A stretch of DNA of 64,000 nt from Mesostigma viride (lineage: Eukaryota > Streptophyta > Mesostigmatophyceae > Mesostigmatales > Mesostigmataceae), in the NCBI GenBank assembly GCA_009746045.1, contig RPFO01001888.1, positions 29,455 to 93,454 on the forward strand, in the 5' to 3' direction. The translations under genes were made by a program, and so were the position numbers. Every line of letters starts with the position of its first letter. The stretch's first letter is position 1. Positions 24,501 to 46,050 of this stretch are shown here, one piece after another. Below the pieces are notes generated by a model. The model was not told the origin of the DNA. It made no database searches and was given only the letters and a program-made list of their open reading frames with translations.

Positions 24501-25981
24501 CAATCGTGTGCCCGCATGGTCCACAATCATGTGCACGCATGGTCCACAATCATGTGCACGCATGGTCCACAGTCGTGTGCCTGCATGGTCCACAATCGTG
24601 TGCACGCATGGTCCACAGTCATGTGCCCGCATGGTCCACAATCATGTGCCTGCATGGTCCACAATCATGTGCACGCATGGTCCACAATCGTGTGCACGCA
24701 TGGTCCACAGTCATGTGCCCGCATGGTCCACAATCATGTGCCTGCATGGTCCACAATCATGTGCACGCATGGTCCACAATCGTGTGCCCGCATGGTCCAC
24801 AATCATGTGCCTGCATGGTCCACAATCATGTGCCTGCATGGTCCACAATCATGTGCCTGCATGGTCCACAATCATGTGCACGCATGGTCCACAACCATGT
24901 GCACGCATGGTCCACAATCGTGTGCACGCATGGTCCACAGTCATGTGCCTGCATGGTCCACAATCAAGTGCCTGCATGGTCCACAATCATGTGCCTGGAT
25001 GGTCCACAATCATGTGCACGCATGGTCCACAACCATGTGCACGCATGGTCCACAATCGTGTGCACGCATGGTCCACAGTCATGTGCCTGCATGGTCCACA
25101 ATCATGTGCACGCATGGTCCACAATCGTGTGCCCGCATGGTCCACAATCATGTGCACGCATGGTCCACAACCATGTGCACGCATGGTCCACAATCATGTG
25201 CCTGCATGGTCCACAGTCGTGTGCACGCATGGTCCACAACCATGTGCCTGCATGGTCCACAATCGTGTGCACGCATGGTCCACAATCATGTGCCTGCATG
25301 GTCCACAGTCGTGTGCACGCATGGTCCACAACCATGTGCACGCATGGTCCACAATCGTGTGCCCGCATGGTCCACAATCATGTGCCCGCATGGTCCACAA
25401 CCATGTGCACGCATGGTCCACAATCGTGTGCACGCATGGTCCACAGTCATGTGCCTGCATGGTCCACAACCATGTGCCTGCATGGTCCACAATCATGTGC
25501 ACGCATGGTCCACAACCATGTGCCTGCATGGTCCACAATCATGTGCCTGCATGGTCCACAATCATGTGCCTGCATGGTCCACAATCGTGTGCCTGCATGG
25601 TCCACAATCGTGTGCACGCATGGTCCACAGTCATGTGCCCGCATGGTCCACAATCGTGTGCCTGCATGGTCCACAATCATGTGCCTGCATGGTCCACAAT
25701 CGTGTGCCCGCATGGTCCACAATCATGTGCCTGCATGGTCCACAATCGTGTGCCCGCATGGTCCACAATCATGTGCACGCATGGTCCACAATCATGTGCC
25801 TGCATGGTCCACAATCGTGTGCCTGCATGGTCCACAACCATGTGCCTGCATGGTCCACAATCATGTGCCTGGATGGTCCACAATCATGTGCCTGCATGGT
25901 CCACAATCATGTGCCTGGATGGTCCACAATCATGTGCCCGCATGGTCCACAACCATGTGCCTGCATGGTCCACAGTCATGC
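18530..25981. repeat. Giant 23-bp minisatellite, ~324 units
   Basis: Unit CATGGTCCACAATCATGTGC + ACG/CTG/CCG. Variants are confined to a few positions: CAATC/CAACC/CAGTC, ATG/GTG/AAG, CATGG/GATGG, GGTCCAC/GGTCCTC. Essentially every unit is exactly 23 bp, so phase is kept across 7.45 kb. Because 23 is not a multiple of 3, each plus frame reads the same 23-residue peptide repeat (MVHNHVPAWSTIMCTHGPQSCA-like). All three frames stay open for about 2,500 codons. Higher-order blocks recur at multiples of 23 (e.g. a TCCTCAATCGTG-led block near 19,667, 20,035, 20,219, 20,632, 21,137). No evidence for a real protein: no start context, no codon bias. Confidence 0.97.
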
Positions 25982-26556
25982 ACTCAAAGTCCCATGGTAG
26001 ACACGATGGATACACGTTAACATCTACCACGGACGGGGAAGTGGGTGGGCTTCAATCAGCATTGTCCGGGCATTGTGCGAATAACCCATGCCTTGGTCTA
26101 GATATGCGAGCTTGACGATGCGGGGACGGCATGGCATAGAAAGACACACGCATAGTTACTGGCACAGGCAACCAGATAGGAGGCACAACAAAGATTGTGC
26201 CATGCGCCCTAATGGGGTTCTTGGCCTCTGGTGGCACTTTTGGTTAGCATCTGGCAAGGATATTTCAACAATATTTGTGTGTTGGGAAGTTGAACTATCT
26301 GGTCTTCTGAGGCGGTCCTGGATGTGCTAAAAATGCTGCTAAAAAAGTCGCACGCAGATTTTCCCAACCATGACTTGTCAAAAGACAGCGTCCAGCTGTT
26401 CCGATGGGAATCTCAGCACACCTTTCCGACAGCGATCGATGTTGAGACCAGGGTGGCTTGGGGGGTGGGGTCTGGGACACCGGGGGTGACCAGGCATCGA
26501 CACAACACCAAGGAAAAACAGGGAAGGGGGGCCCTTGCGATGCCTAGAATCCTGAA
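25982..26556. other. Unique intergenic DNA, no gene
   Basis: Downstream edge of the minisatellite. No ORF with recognisable similarity and no repeat family detected by eye. Confidence 0.35.
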
Positions 26557-26705
26557 CTCTGTTCAAGAACTATTAAGTACGAAGGTGGGGAATCCCCCAA
26601 CTCTGTTCAAGAACTATTCACAACGAAGGTGGGGAATAACCAAACTCTGTTCAAGAACTATTCACTACGTAGGGAATACCCGAACTCTGTTCAACAAGAA
26701 CTACT
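26557..26705. repeat. ~45-bp tandem repeat, 3.5 copies
   Basis: Each unit begins with AACTCTGTTCAAGAACTATT and ends with a GGTGGGGAAT-type block; the last unit is truncated and diverged. Confidence 0.85.
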
Positions 26706-26737
26706 ATTGGGTAGTTTCTAGCTGATCGCACGGCGGG

Positions 26738-27434
26738 CACAGTAATCACTGCGTTAAGTTGCGATCGACGCCTGAAATTTGGCGTCGCAACTTAACGCGG
26801 TAATGCAACTTAACGGTAGAATTAGGCTAGCATCCCACCCCCTCCTCCTCTCACGGACTTGTACACTGCATTCGACAGCTCTCGTCAAGCCTGATCCAGC
26901 TGCAGCATGATCAAAGCCGCCCAAAGTGCGTTTTCCCGTTTTTCCATGCCAGGTATCTTCTCATGATTTTGTGAAAAAGGCCGCAATACACGCCGCCTGC
27001 CGGGTGCAGCCAGCCAGCCACACAGTGCGTGAGTGCCTGTGTTTTACTGATACCACAACTGAAATGTGCCGTCATGTGCGCCTTGCATGCAATGTACCGC
27101 AGTCACTACCGCAGGCTGCAAACTAATTGGAATTCCAAGGTTGCATTCACGCTTTCAGTTTCACTAATTGCGGCCAGGAGGCGGGGCGGGGACGTCTGCG
27201 CGCCAGTGGAGCTTGCGTATTTTGCCGCCTAAAGCCACATAGCGGGTCCCGACTTAGCAAAAAGTGGCCTCCTACGCGGCCAAAAATGGCCTGACACCTA
27301 CAAATTGAGTCATTACCGCGTTAAATTGCGATGGCACCGATGCTTAAGTTGCAGTCGCTGCCCAAACTTCGGCGTCGCAACTTAAAGCGGTAACGCAACA
27401 TTTAAAAACACAACTTAACGCGGTAATGACTGTA
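26738..27434. mobile_element. MITE-like element C (inverted relative of B)
   Basis: Ends CACAGTAATCACTGCGTTAA and CGCGGTAATGACTGTA, with subterminal copies of GCGTCGCAACTTAA. Internal blocks are the reverse complement of those in element B, at both flanks, so the two copies lie in opposite orientation about 10 kb apart. Lacks the heptamer array. No ORF. Confidence 0.8.
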
Positions 27435-27435
27435 A

Positions 27436-28895
27436 CTACACGTCAGCACATACATGTGCCCACATTTTTGCTATGACTAGTGTTTCTGCTTTTATAATTA
27501 TTTCTGGATCCATACGCGTTTTTCGTGTAACCAGAAAAATATTGTTTGTGTTTCCCAATGAAACCCAGGCTGTATTTTTGAACTCCACCGTACATTTTCT
27601 GAGCACACGACTTTCCGAGCAGACTTGGTGGCTTATTCCCCTATTTGCAACACCCCAGAAATGAGGCAAAAGACAAAAGGCAGGAACCCATTTTACTGCA
27701 GGCATGACAAAAGCACTCATGTGAGGAAGAGGAAGTATCTCTTTGGAAGACAGACTCCATGATACTCACCTTCCAAGTTGCGGCCTAGCCGGTGCAGTGG
27801 GCGGTAGCGAGGTTCCAGCCGCGGGCCTTGTTCTCCCACAAAACTATGGAGGGGCCCCTGGGGCCCGTGTGTGAGGGAATCGGTTTTGCGGAGTCCAGAT
27901 CTGCCTGCCACACACACCAGCCTTTGACGAGGGCGAGACGGTGGGCAGGGCGTATTGGAGGTACCCGGCCATGGTCGGAGAGGTGCAGATGACTGAGAGC
28001 CCTGCACGATAGAGTCAGGCAAGCATACCAAAATAGAAGGCATCCCCAAATAAGTTGTAAGTTCATAAGAAAAGGGGGGGGGCGGGGGGGGGGGGGGGGC
28101 GTCCAAAGCCATGTGACAATTGAACACCAGATTTGGGTGCCTTATCTAAAGTAGAAATCGGCATGTTTCTTGAGTCGGAGGCCAACGCATGTGCAGGCGA
28201 GAATGTGAAAGGTTCATCCAGTAAACTTCAGTTACACAGAATTAAGCACGGTTCTCTAAACAAGTAGACGAGGAAATTAAATCTGATCCATAGAAAATAA
28301 CACATCGTTACTTATCACAGTAAAAAAAACTACGCACTCCGGGCAGCTGTACATGGTGGTAATGACAGAAGATTGGGCGCTGGAGGTAGGCGCACGATGA
28401 ATTAACCCTTGACACGATCCCGGCCATGATCAGCTACAGTCGATTCAATGATGCGAAATATTGAAGAGGCGTTGCCAGATCACGCATATAAAAATATTTA
28501 AAACTTGCCCGCCAGTATGTAACATTGACAACGTGAACAAACTCTAACACCACAATCGCAAACATACATGCCATACGGCTCTCTGGCCAAAAGGTTTTGG
28601 ATAGCGCAACGAAACTGTCGACACGAAACACGCCATGCCCTTCCCACCCATGCTAGGTATCTGAAGTGCCACCAGCTAGAGTTTCGATTCGATACCTCTG
28701 GCGTTGCGGCAACAACGTAAGGTATTTCGAACAACTGACTTTTACGGTTTCGCCATTGTACACTTAATGGGCCGGCTCTCATGCTTCCTCGGCAGTTCCA
28801 TTAATTACCTGTCGATGAAGGCAGTGCGAGCTTGACCGCCCCAGCAAACCTTGGCAGCGAGGTGCTGGGCTTAGAAGAGCTAAAGCGGACGCCAT
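27436..28895 (-). CDS. Possible three-exon gene, unknown product
   Basis: Exon 1 (28895-28809) encodes MASALALLSPAPRC..., a composition typical of an organelle-targeting peptide, and ends in a GTAATT donor. Exon 2 (28001-27770) and exon 3 (27695-27436) have good acceptors (ATCGTGCAG, GCCTGCAG) and a GTGAGT donor, and phases agree, giving 192 aa. No domain recognised; exon 2 is rich in Pro, Arg and Ser. The stop codon at 27,436 lies two bases from the edge of MITE C, so the insertion may have truncated the original C-terminus. Splice logic alone supports this model. Confidence 0.35.
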
Positions 28896-29648
28896 AGATA
28901 ACCAACAGGGACAGTTATCACGCTTCAGCTTGATGCATATCGCCCACTGAGATGTGACGACGATTTATCCACTCGTCGTGGAAATTTTTGTTGCATTATT
29001 GCCCCGGTCTGCCATAGGATTTATTGTAGAGCCAGGGTAGGTAGAGCCCTAATTCCAGCGATCCACGAGGGGAAAGAAAGAACTTGCGCGAACCGCCGCG
29101 ATCGAGCCGGTCATTGAGTTGCGCGGACGTGGCCGGCCCACTGGCCACCCAGAGCTTGAATGAAGGTCGCCGGCGCGGCGGGCGGCGCGGTGGGCAGCTG
29201 TTGAGTTGAGTTCAGTTTATTCCGCGCCTGTGGTCCGACATGAGGGCAGTGGGCACCCACTCAACGCTAGTACTAGTCATCAACTGTTTGTAGATGTACA
29301 AGGCGGATTTCTATCTAGATCTACTAGGCTGTGTTCAAAAGGCAAGCAACTTACGTTTCGACTAGGTTTTTGCTTACTGAAGTGGCATATTGAACTAATT
29401 TTTAACTACCTTCAGTTTAGTGGCTCGGGCGCCGGCCAAATCAGTTGTGGCTTTTCATTAGCCGCCGGTCAACTGAAAATCAGGCAGGTTCTGTTCGGCA
29501 CTATGAGCTGCCGCATGTGCCGGCCGTCGGTGACCCACTAGTGACCGCCGTGGGGGATGAGTATGTGGCATGTGCAATTTCAACAGTAGTACTGTTCAGC
29601 ACGGCGCGGCCGGGCACGGCCGGCGCCTCTCATGCAGCCCCGGGCTCA
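28896..29648. other. No supported gene
   Basis: Upstream region of the possible three-exon gene. The 29,206-29,541 plus ORF lacks recognisable features. Short direct repeats of GTTGAGTT occur near 29,200. Confidence 0.35.
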
Positions 29649-29685
29649 CTCACGTCATGAGACTGGGCCAGTCTCATGACGTGAG
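29649..29685. repeat. 37-bp perfect palindrome
   Basis: 18-bp arms CTCACGTCATGAGACTGG and its complement around a single central base. Could form a stable cruciform or hairpin. Function unknown. Confidence 0.9.
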
Positions 29686-29852
29686 CGAGCTCGCGGCATA
29701 GCCGGATCTGCGTCAGACCATGGATTGCATGAGCGAAATGACCTCAAATCATGCCAACGGGACCTGCACCCAGCTAAGTACTTCCGGCGATCAGCAATGA
29801 CTGGAGCGCGAAGTCCTATTGCCGGCATGTACTATGGTATATAGTACATACC

Positions 29853-30104
29853 AAGGAGACAACCAGCGCAGGCCAGAAATCGGGAGAATCCGGACCATGG
29901 TAGCTCGAGCCTGCCGTTATCTTGTCCGCGTGTTCGAGTCGTTCAGGATGATGAAGATGAATGGTGATGGAAATGTGTATCCTTGTGCATTGAAATTATG
30001 GCTGGCTTACGTGTAGAGCGACTAGATGACCTAGACGGTGGGGCCGGAAACAGCATGCTTGATCAGGGCGTGTGTTTCGAGCCTAACTGGCCGGGAGTGT
30101 CTAG
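29853..30104. mobile_element. MITE E, partial copy
   Basis: Starts with AAGGAGACAACCAGCGCAGG and continues through the internal region of the 11,401-11,838 element in reverse orientation, ending at GGGAGTGTCTAG. The distal inverted end is missing. Confidence 0.75.
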
Positions 30105-30118
30105 CATGTACATACCAG

Positions 30119-30187
30119 TTTTCCGCGTTTTCCGCGGCCTGGCACTGAACGCAAAGGTTTTCACCTTTGCGGAGTGTCTGATCAGAA
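30119..30187 (+). mobile_element. SINE 3' fragment
   Basis: Contains only the 3' ~69 bp of the SINE (TTTTCCGCGTTTTCCGCGG ... CGCAAAGG hairpin ... GATCAGAA), abutting the MITE E fragment. The full copy lies 190 bp downstream. Confidence 0.7.
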
Positions 30188-30378
30188 TATACGCTTGGCT
30201 GATTTCGATAGTACCGGCTACGCCCCCTTCTACTAAAAAGAAGGATTCAGCCGTGTTCAGCCCGTCTCACGGTGCGAGACTGAACAAGTCTCGCGTGCAG
30301 ACACGTGTGTAGTACTCCTACACACAGATCTCGAGTGATTTATCTAGTACCAAATCCGAAAGGCTTGCATCACTCCCC

Positions 30379-30585
30379 GGACAGGAGAACTTTTGCGGAT
30401 GACTGTAGGTGTAAGTTGGCGATGCCATGGTAACCGGAGACGTCCGTCCTATAGTCAGCAAAATTGGTGCGAGAGGTCCCCAGTTCGATTCCGGTCGGAT
30501 TCATTTGCAGATCGCGTTTTCCGCGTTTTCCGCGGCCTGGCACTGAACGCAAAGGTTTTCACCTTTGCGGAGTGTCTGATCAGAA
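30379..30585 (+). mobile_element. tRNA-related SINE, full copy 2
   Basis: Appears identical over 207 bp to 7,862-8,068, including the AGTTCGATTCC B-box and the 3' hairpin, which suggests recent mobility. It abuts the small MITE at 30,587. Confidence 0.65.
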
Positions 30586-30586
30586 A

Positions 30587-30711
30587 ATACCAGTTGGCTA
30601 TAGGGATACTTCTTCGCAGTCACGTCTCTATTCATAATAGGGATACTTCTGGCAAATCGAGGGCCAGCCGAACCTGTACTCATCGATCCAACTCTAGCTG
30701 CCAACTGGTAT
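30587..30711. mobile_element. Small MITE, 125 bp
   Basis: Exact 12-bp inverted ends ATACCAGTTGGC / GCCAACTGGTAT. Contains two copies of ATAGGGATACTTCT. No ORF. Confidence 0.65.
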
Positions 30712-31049
30712 AAAATTGTGGATCGATCCTATGCACTCTAGCGTCGATATTAATTATCCTGTGCAAGCACGGCCACGTTGTGGCATTTATCGGTGTACAT
30801 AAGCTGAGGACCTTGTCCAGCCAAGGGTGGTACCGAGCCACATTTTACCAAATCTAGTGCCAGACCGTCAAATGTGGCGTATATTTCGAAACATTGAAGG
30901 AAACCCCACCCACGATCACACTTACTTCACCATGAGACATTTGCAAGTGTAGACCTGCCACTGAGGCATGAGGTCTGTGCTTGAATGGTATGTACATGCC
31001 ATGCATGCTGTGGCGATGTACTTACTAGCATTAATCAATTAATTAATTA
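30712..31049. other. Intergenic DNA, nothing recognised
   Basis: AT-rich with no supported ORF. Ends in ATTAATCAATTAATTAATTAG directly before repeat D copy 3. Confidence 0.35.
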
Positions 31050-31250
31050 GTAACATAACTCCTTTGGGAGTACATGTAGCACATATCCCGGAGAAGGGGC
31101 ATATGGCTACATATACATTCTGGGCTACTTCGTGCAAGAGTGGAATGTAAGCAACACTTGCTCTAGGTGCCTCAAGGGCACCGGCACCACCATGCTGTCT
31201 CGGGTTCAACCCAACTAAGGGGATCCCGGCACGGGGGAGGAAGATCATCA
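31050..31250 (+). repeat. Dispersed repeat D, copy 3
   Basis: Shares ACTCC(G/T)TTGGGAGTA, GTAGCACATAT, GGGGCATATGGC, GCTACTTC and TTGCTCTAGGTGC in order with copies at 7,463 and 8,262. Confidence 0.6.
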
Positions 31251-31253
31251 TCA

Positions 31254-31291
31254 AGGAGACAACCAGCGCAGGCCAGAAATCGGGTGAATCC
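31254..31291. repeat. MITE E terminal fragment
   Basis: AAGGAGACAACCAGCGCAGG and the following CCAGAAATCGGGTGAATCC match the MITE E terminus; no second end nearby. Confidence 0.6.
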
Positions 31292-31871
31292 AGCTATACA
31301 TCATGGCTATACAAGAGCTAGGGCATGGCTTCTCGACAGAGAGCGTCTCTCTGCATAGGCATAGCATGGCTAAATTCACGATAAATATGTGGTTTATTAG
31401 AAAGGCCGGACTGAGCCTAGAATCCCTAAATGGAGCTGCATGCTAGATTACCAAGGTGAGCTCAAGTTATTCTCGCAGCATGCCCCCACATGGTGGCCGT
31501 CAATCACAAAGAGTTCAATAAGAGCACCTCAAGAACAACGACATGGCCTGTGCACACGTATGCGATGTTCACAGGTCAAGTACCTCTGATAGCCATACCG
31601 CCTTGCCTACCGGATGCCGAGCCTCCGGACTTCTAGTTGCATTCCAGAAAGTCGTGTTGAATCAGGCAGGCATGCACACTTATTCTACCTAGTTACCCCA
31701 TGAATTCCACTATACCAGTTGCCATGTTCACCTCCTTGCTAAATGCTACCTATAAATACCATCCATGCAAGCCTGCAATCGTGTGGCGATGCACAAAAGC
31801 AGGCTTCCTTCGGAGCAATTTAGATTGCGGTTGCCACAAAAGCCACAGGAAAGCGGCGCTAACTCCATTTG
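31292..31871. other. 3' flank of the M28 peptidase gene
   Basis: No coding signal; lies immediately downstream of the stop codon of the minus-strand peptidase gene and probably includes its 3' UTR and polyadenylation region. Confidence 0.35.
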
Positions 31872-43595
<11,724 letters not shown>

Positions 43596-44649
43596 TTCGA
43601 CAATATATCTATCTATCTACCTATCGATCGATTATCTAGTAGTTGCAGGAATCCGCGCGAGGCCATGCATTGGCAGTGCAACCTCGTGCTTCATAAACTG
43701 AGCTCTCGAACTCCCTGTATACGCTCGCACATTTGCCATTCCTTCTCCTCATTTAGGGGACCACGGTGCCATAGCGAGGACATAACTTGTGGATGATCGA
43801 AAGGGCACAGGCATCATTGCAGGGACACCGCAGTAAACGTCGGCACTTGGCAGTGAAATGCACACAAGGGGTGATCCGCTGCGAACACCTACGAAGATGC
43901 TCAAAACTCAAAACCTTGACCCTTTCGATGCTGTTGACAGCAGGACTGCTCCCAACTTGGCTTCATAGTGGACGGACAAATCTCGTACTAGTTGTTATCG
44001 GGCTCTCCTTGACTAGCAGTACACAGTCACGGTGTCATTTACGCCTGTAACTTGGAGTCTTGGACTGTCGTCTAGTTCCTGGTCAACGAGCATGACAGGT
44101 GGCAATTGCATGCATGTTGATGCTCCACATCTCGTTCAAACGAGAACTCCCAACCAACGAGCTCCTGGCTGCATTCGGCTCTTGTCCGGTCATGGTCGAA
44201 GCACACCCGCCAAAGGGGGGGGGGGGGCGGGGGACCCTTCCCACACCCAAACACACACACTACAATACAGGTCTCGGACCACGAGTACACCCCCCGCATT
44301 GGTAAGTTTACTAAATAATTATGAGGCTGGGCGCCGGCCATGAGCTGCAAACGATAAATAAAACAAAAGAATTTTAATTAACTAATTCCCGAGTGTAGTC
44401 GGTGAACTGTCGGTAGTTTTTGAAGCTACCAAACAAACAAAGAAAGTGTAAATAAATGGCTCAACGTCACGGCCGGGTTTACAGGATGCTCCGACAGGTC
44501 GTAGGGTTTTCCAAGCGCCCGTCATTAGAGTCAGCCGGCTTTGTATCATGGTATGATGCCTCGTATTTCCGCGGACGAGATTAGGCAGCGTAGGATAGCA
44601 TTTGTAGCCGACATGACCTTGCTCGCACCAGCCAGGTCGACGGACACCG
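43596..44649. promoter_or_regulatory. Upstream region of the M28 peptidase gene
   Basis: No supported ORF. Starts with an ATCT/ATCG tetranucleotide stretch (43,603-43,640) just above the start codon and contains a 13-G run near 44,216. Presumed promoter by position only. Confidence 0.35.
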
Positions 44650-45150
44650 CCCTTGGTCTGGCAGGCCCCCAGCGGCTTGGCCTGCAGCCACCGACGGCGG
44701 CACATTCTAGCTACGGCTGACCGGCCTCACTGGCCTGGCCCCCGCAACTGAAGGGCATTCCCAAAAGGGTCGGTAGGGAAACGGCCTGTCACTACGAACT
44801 ACACCCAGATGTTGCTGGACGACCTTGTCGACCTAGTGGTCCCAGCCCAGTTTGAACACCGCATCCATTCTCTCTCCCCGCCTTCTTTGGACCGCCATGC
44901 ACTAGGACAAGACGCGGTGGCAAACTTTGACGCCTTGACAATCTTTGAAAGATTGTCAAGGCTCACACCGACGGACGCTAGACCCTGTCGGCAAGCCACC
45001 TCCCCCCAAGAGGAGGAGGCGTTTCCGGCAGTTTTGATGAGTTGTCAATGTAGTTAGGTTTTTCTAGAGTTAGGTTAGTTTGATGACGCGGCTTCCTCCA
45101 CTCCACCCATCCATCATGTCCTCCACTCCACCCATCCATCATGGAATATT
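44650..45150 (+). mobile_element. LINE 3'-terminal fragment, plus copy
   Basis: Homologous to the minus-strand fragment at 8,545-8,945: CCCCCAGCGGCTTGGCC, AAGGGCATTCCCAAAAGGGTC, ATGTTGCTGGACGACC, then the 3' UTR CGGCTTCCTCCACTCCACCC and CATCCATCATGGAAT. It carries several short insertions relative to that copy, one of which forms the palindrome at 44,932-44,962. Confidence 0.65.
44932..44962. repeat. 31-bp perfect palindrome
   Basis: 15-bp arms GCCTTGACAATCTTT and complement around one base, inside the LINE fragment. The other copy at 8.7 kb has only one arm (AGATTGTCAAGGC), so the second arm arose here by local inverted duplication. Confidence 0.85.
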
Positions 45151-45165
45151 AATTAATTAATTAAG
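45147..45165. other. TTAATTAA-rich insertion flank
   Basis: ATTAATTAATTAATTAAG tract directly outside the left TIR. The window stops at the last matching base of the right TIR, so a target-site duplication cannot be read. Confidence 0.5.
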
Positions 45166-45286
45166 TAGCTTCCATCATCATTCCGTCATCATTCCGTCAT
45201 CGCGACTAGGAGAAGTGCACCACCCTTATGCTGGCATCTGCCACCCCTATAGTGACCCTATAGTGACCGCGGCCTAGGATGGGTCT

Positions 45287-45319
45287 CACCCTAAGCCCTA
45301 AACCCTAAAACCCTAAACC
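45287..45319. repeat. Telomere-like block inside left TIR
   Basis: Four CCCTAAA-type heptamers with slight length variation (CCCTAAG, CCCTAAA, CCCTAAAA, CCCTAAA). The mirror block is at 63,843-63,875. Confidence 0.85.
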
Positions 45320-45435
45320 ACTTGCAAAAACAGAAGTGCCCCCCCTGCCACCACTGCTCACCAGATTGTGACATTTAGGCTGGCATCTGTCACCACCCCG
45401 GCAGTTGTGATGGTGTGTTGGGGGTGTGACAAGGA

Positions 45436-45810
45436 TGGCGAAAAATTGCACGTACTTACTCTTATATAAAGAACGCCCAATTTTTCGCCACCCTGCCACC
45501 CCTTGGCGCGGGTCATAGGAGGTGTTTGTCAAGGTGTGACAAGGATGGCGAAAAATTGCACGTACTTACTCTTAAGAAAAGAACGCCCAATTTTTCGCCA
45601 CCCTGCCACCCCTTGGCGCGGGGTATAGGAGGTGTTTGTCAAGGTGTGAGAGTGATGGCGAAAAATTGCACGTACTTACTCTTAAGAAAAGAACGCCCAA
45701 TTTTTCGCCACCTTCCCCCACTGGCCGGCGCTGAGGTGGCGTGGGTTGTTGGATGTGGCGAAAAATTGCACGTACTTACTCTTAAGAAAAGACCGCCCAA
45801 TTTTTCGCCA
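45436..45810. repeat. Left TIR palindrome array (4 units)
   Basis: Four 55-bp units at 45,436, 45,546, 45,656 and 45,756, each TGGCGAAAAATTG - 29-nt spacer - CAATTTTTCGCCA with perfect 13-bp arms. Spacer CACGTACTTACTCTTAAG... is conserved. Unit spacing is 110, 110, 100 bp; inter-unit DNA is GC-rich (CCACCCCTTGGCGCGGG). Confidence 0.93.
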
Positions 45811-45858
45811 TGGCCTCGCAGGGTGAGGGAGCCGGCGAGGGCCGCGCGGCGGGGTGTG

Positions 45859-46050
45859 CAGAGTGTCATTTTATTACTCTGTGTAACCTCTGGAAACTCA
45901 GACGACCTATGCAAGAATCCCACACGACCTGTGTCGATGCATAAGAGGTTTACTCTGGATTAAAAACCCGTAGTTAGAACTGCATTTCGAGACGAATGAA
46001 AATTGTTTTCAGCATGCATTGACGCGTTGTATACTGCATAAACGAATTCA
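45859..46050. other. Left-arm 3' flank
   Basis: Between the TIR and the stop codon of the first leftward gene; AT-rich, no ORF. Probably holds the transcript end of the leftward arm. Confidence 0.35.

Larger units (their letters stand above)
45162..45858. repeat. Left terminal inverted repeat
   Basis: 697 bp, inverted copy at 63,310-64,000 (691 bp). Inner boundary at GGGGTGTG (45,851-45,858). Differences seen by eye: C7 versus C6, G4 versus G3, G3 versus G2, a CTATAG unit difference near 45,255, and CTTATATAAAG versus CTTAAGAAAG in the outer palindrome. Essentially no plain substitutions. Contains a telomere-like block and four palindromes. Confidence 0.93.

Noticed and set aside
18476-26115. 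Three overlapping ORFs of ~2,500 aa on the plus strand
   Set aside because: They are the same 23-bp tandem repeat read in three phases; no gene-like start, composition or domain.
45436-45810. CRISPR array suggested by regular repeats in the TIRs
   Set aside because: Each repeat is itself a palindrome of 55 bp, spacers between units are similar to each other, and the setting is eukaryotic.
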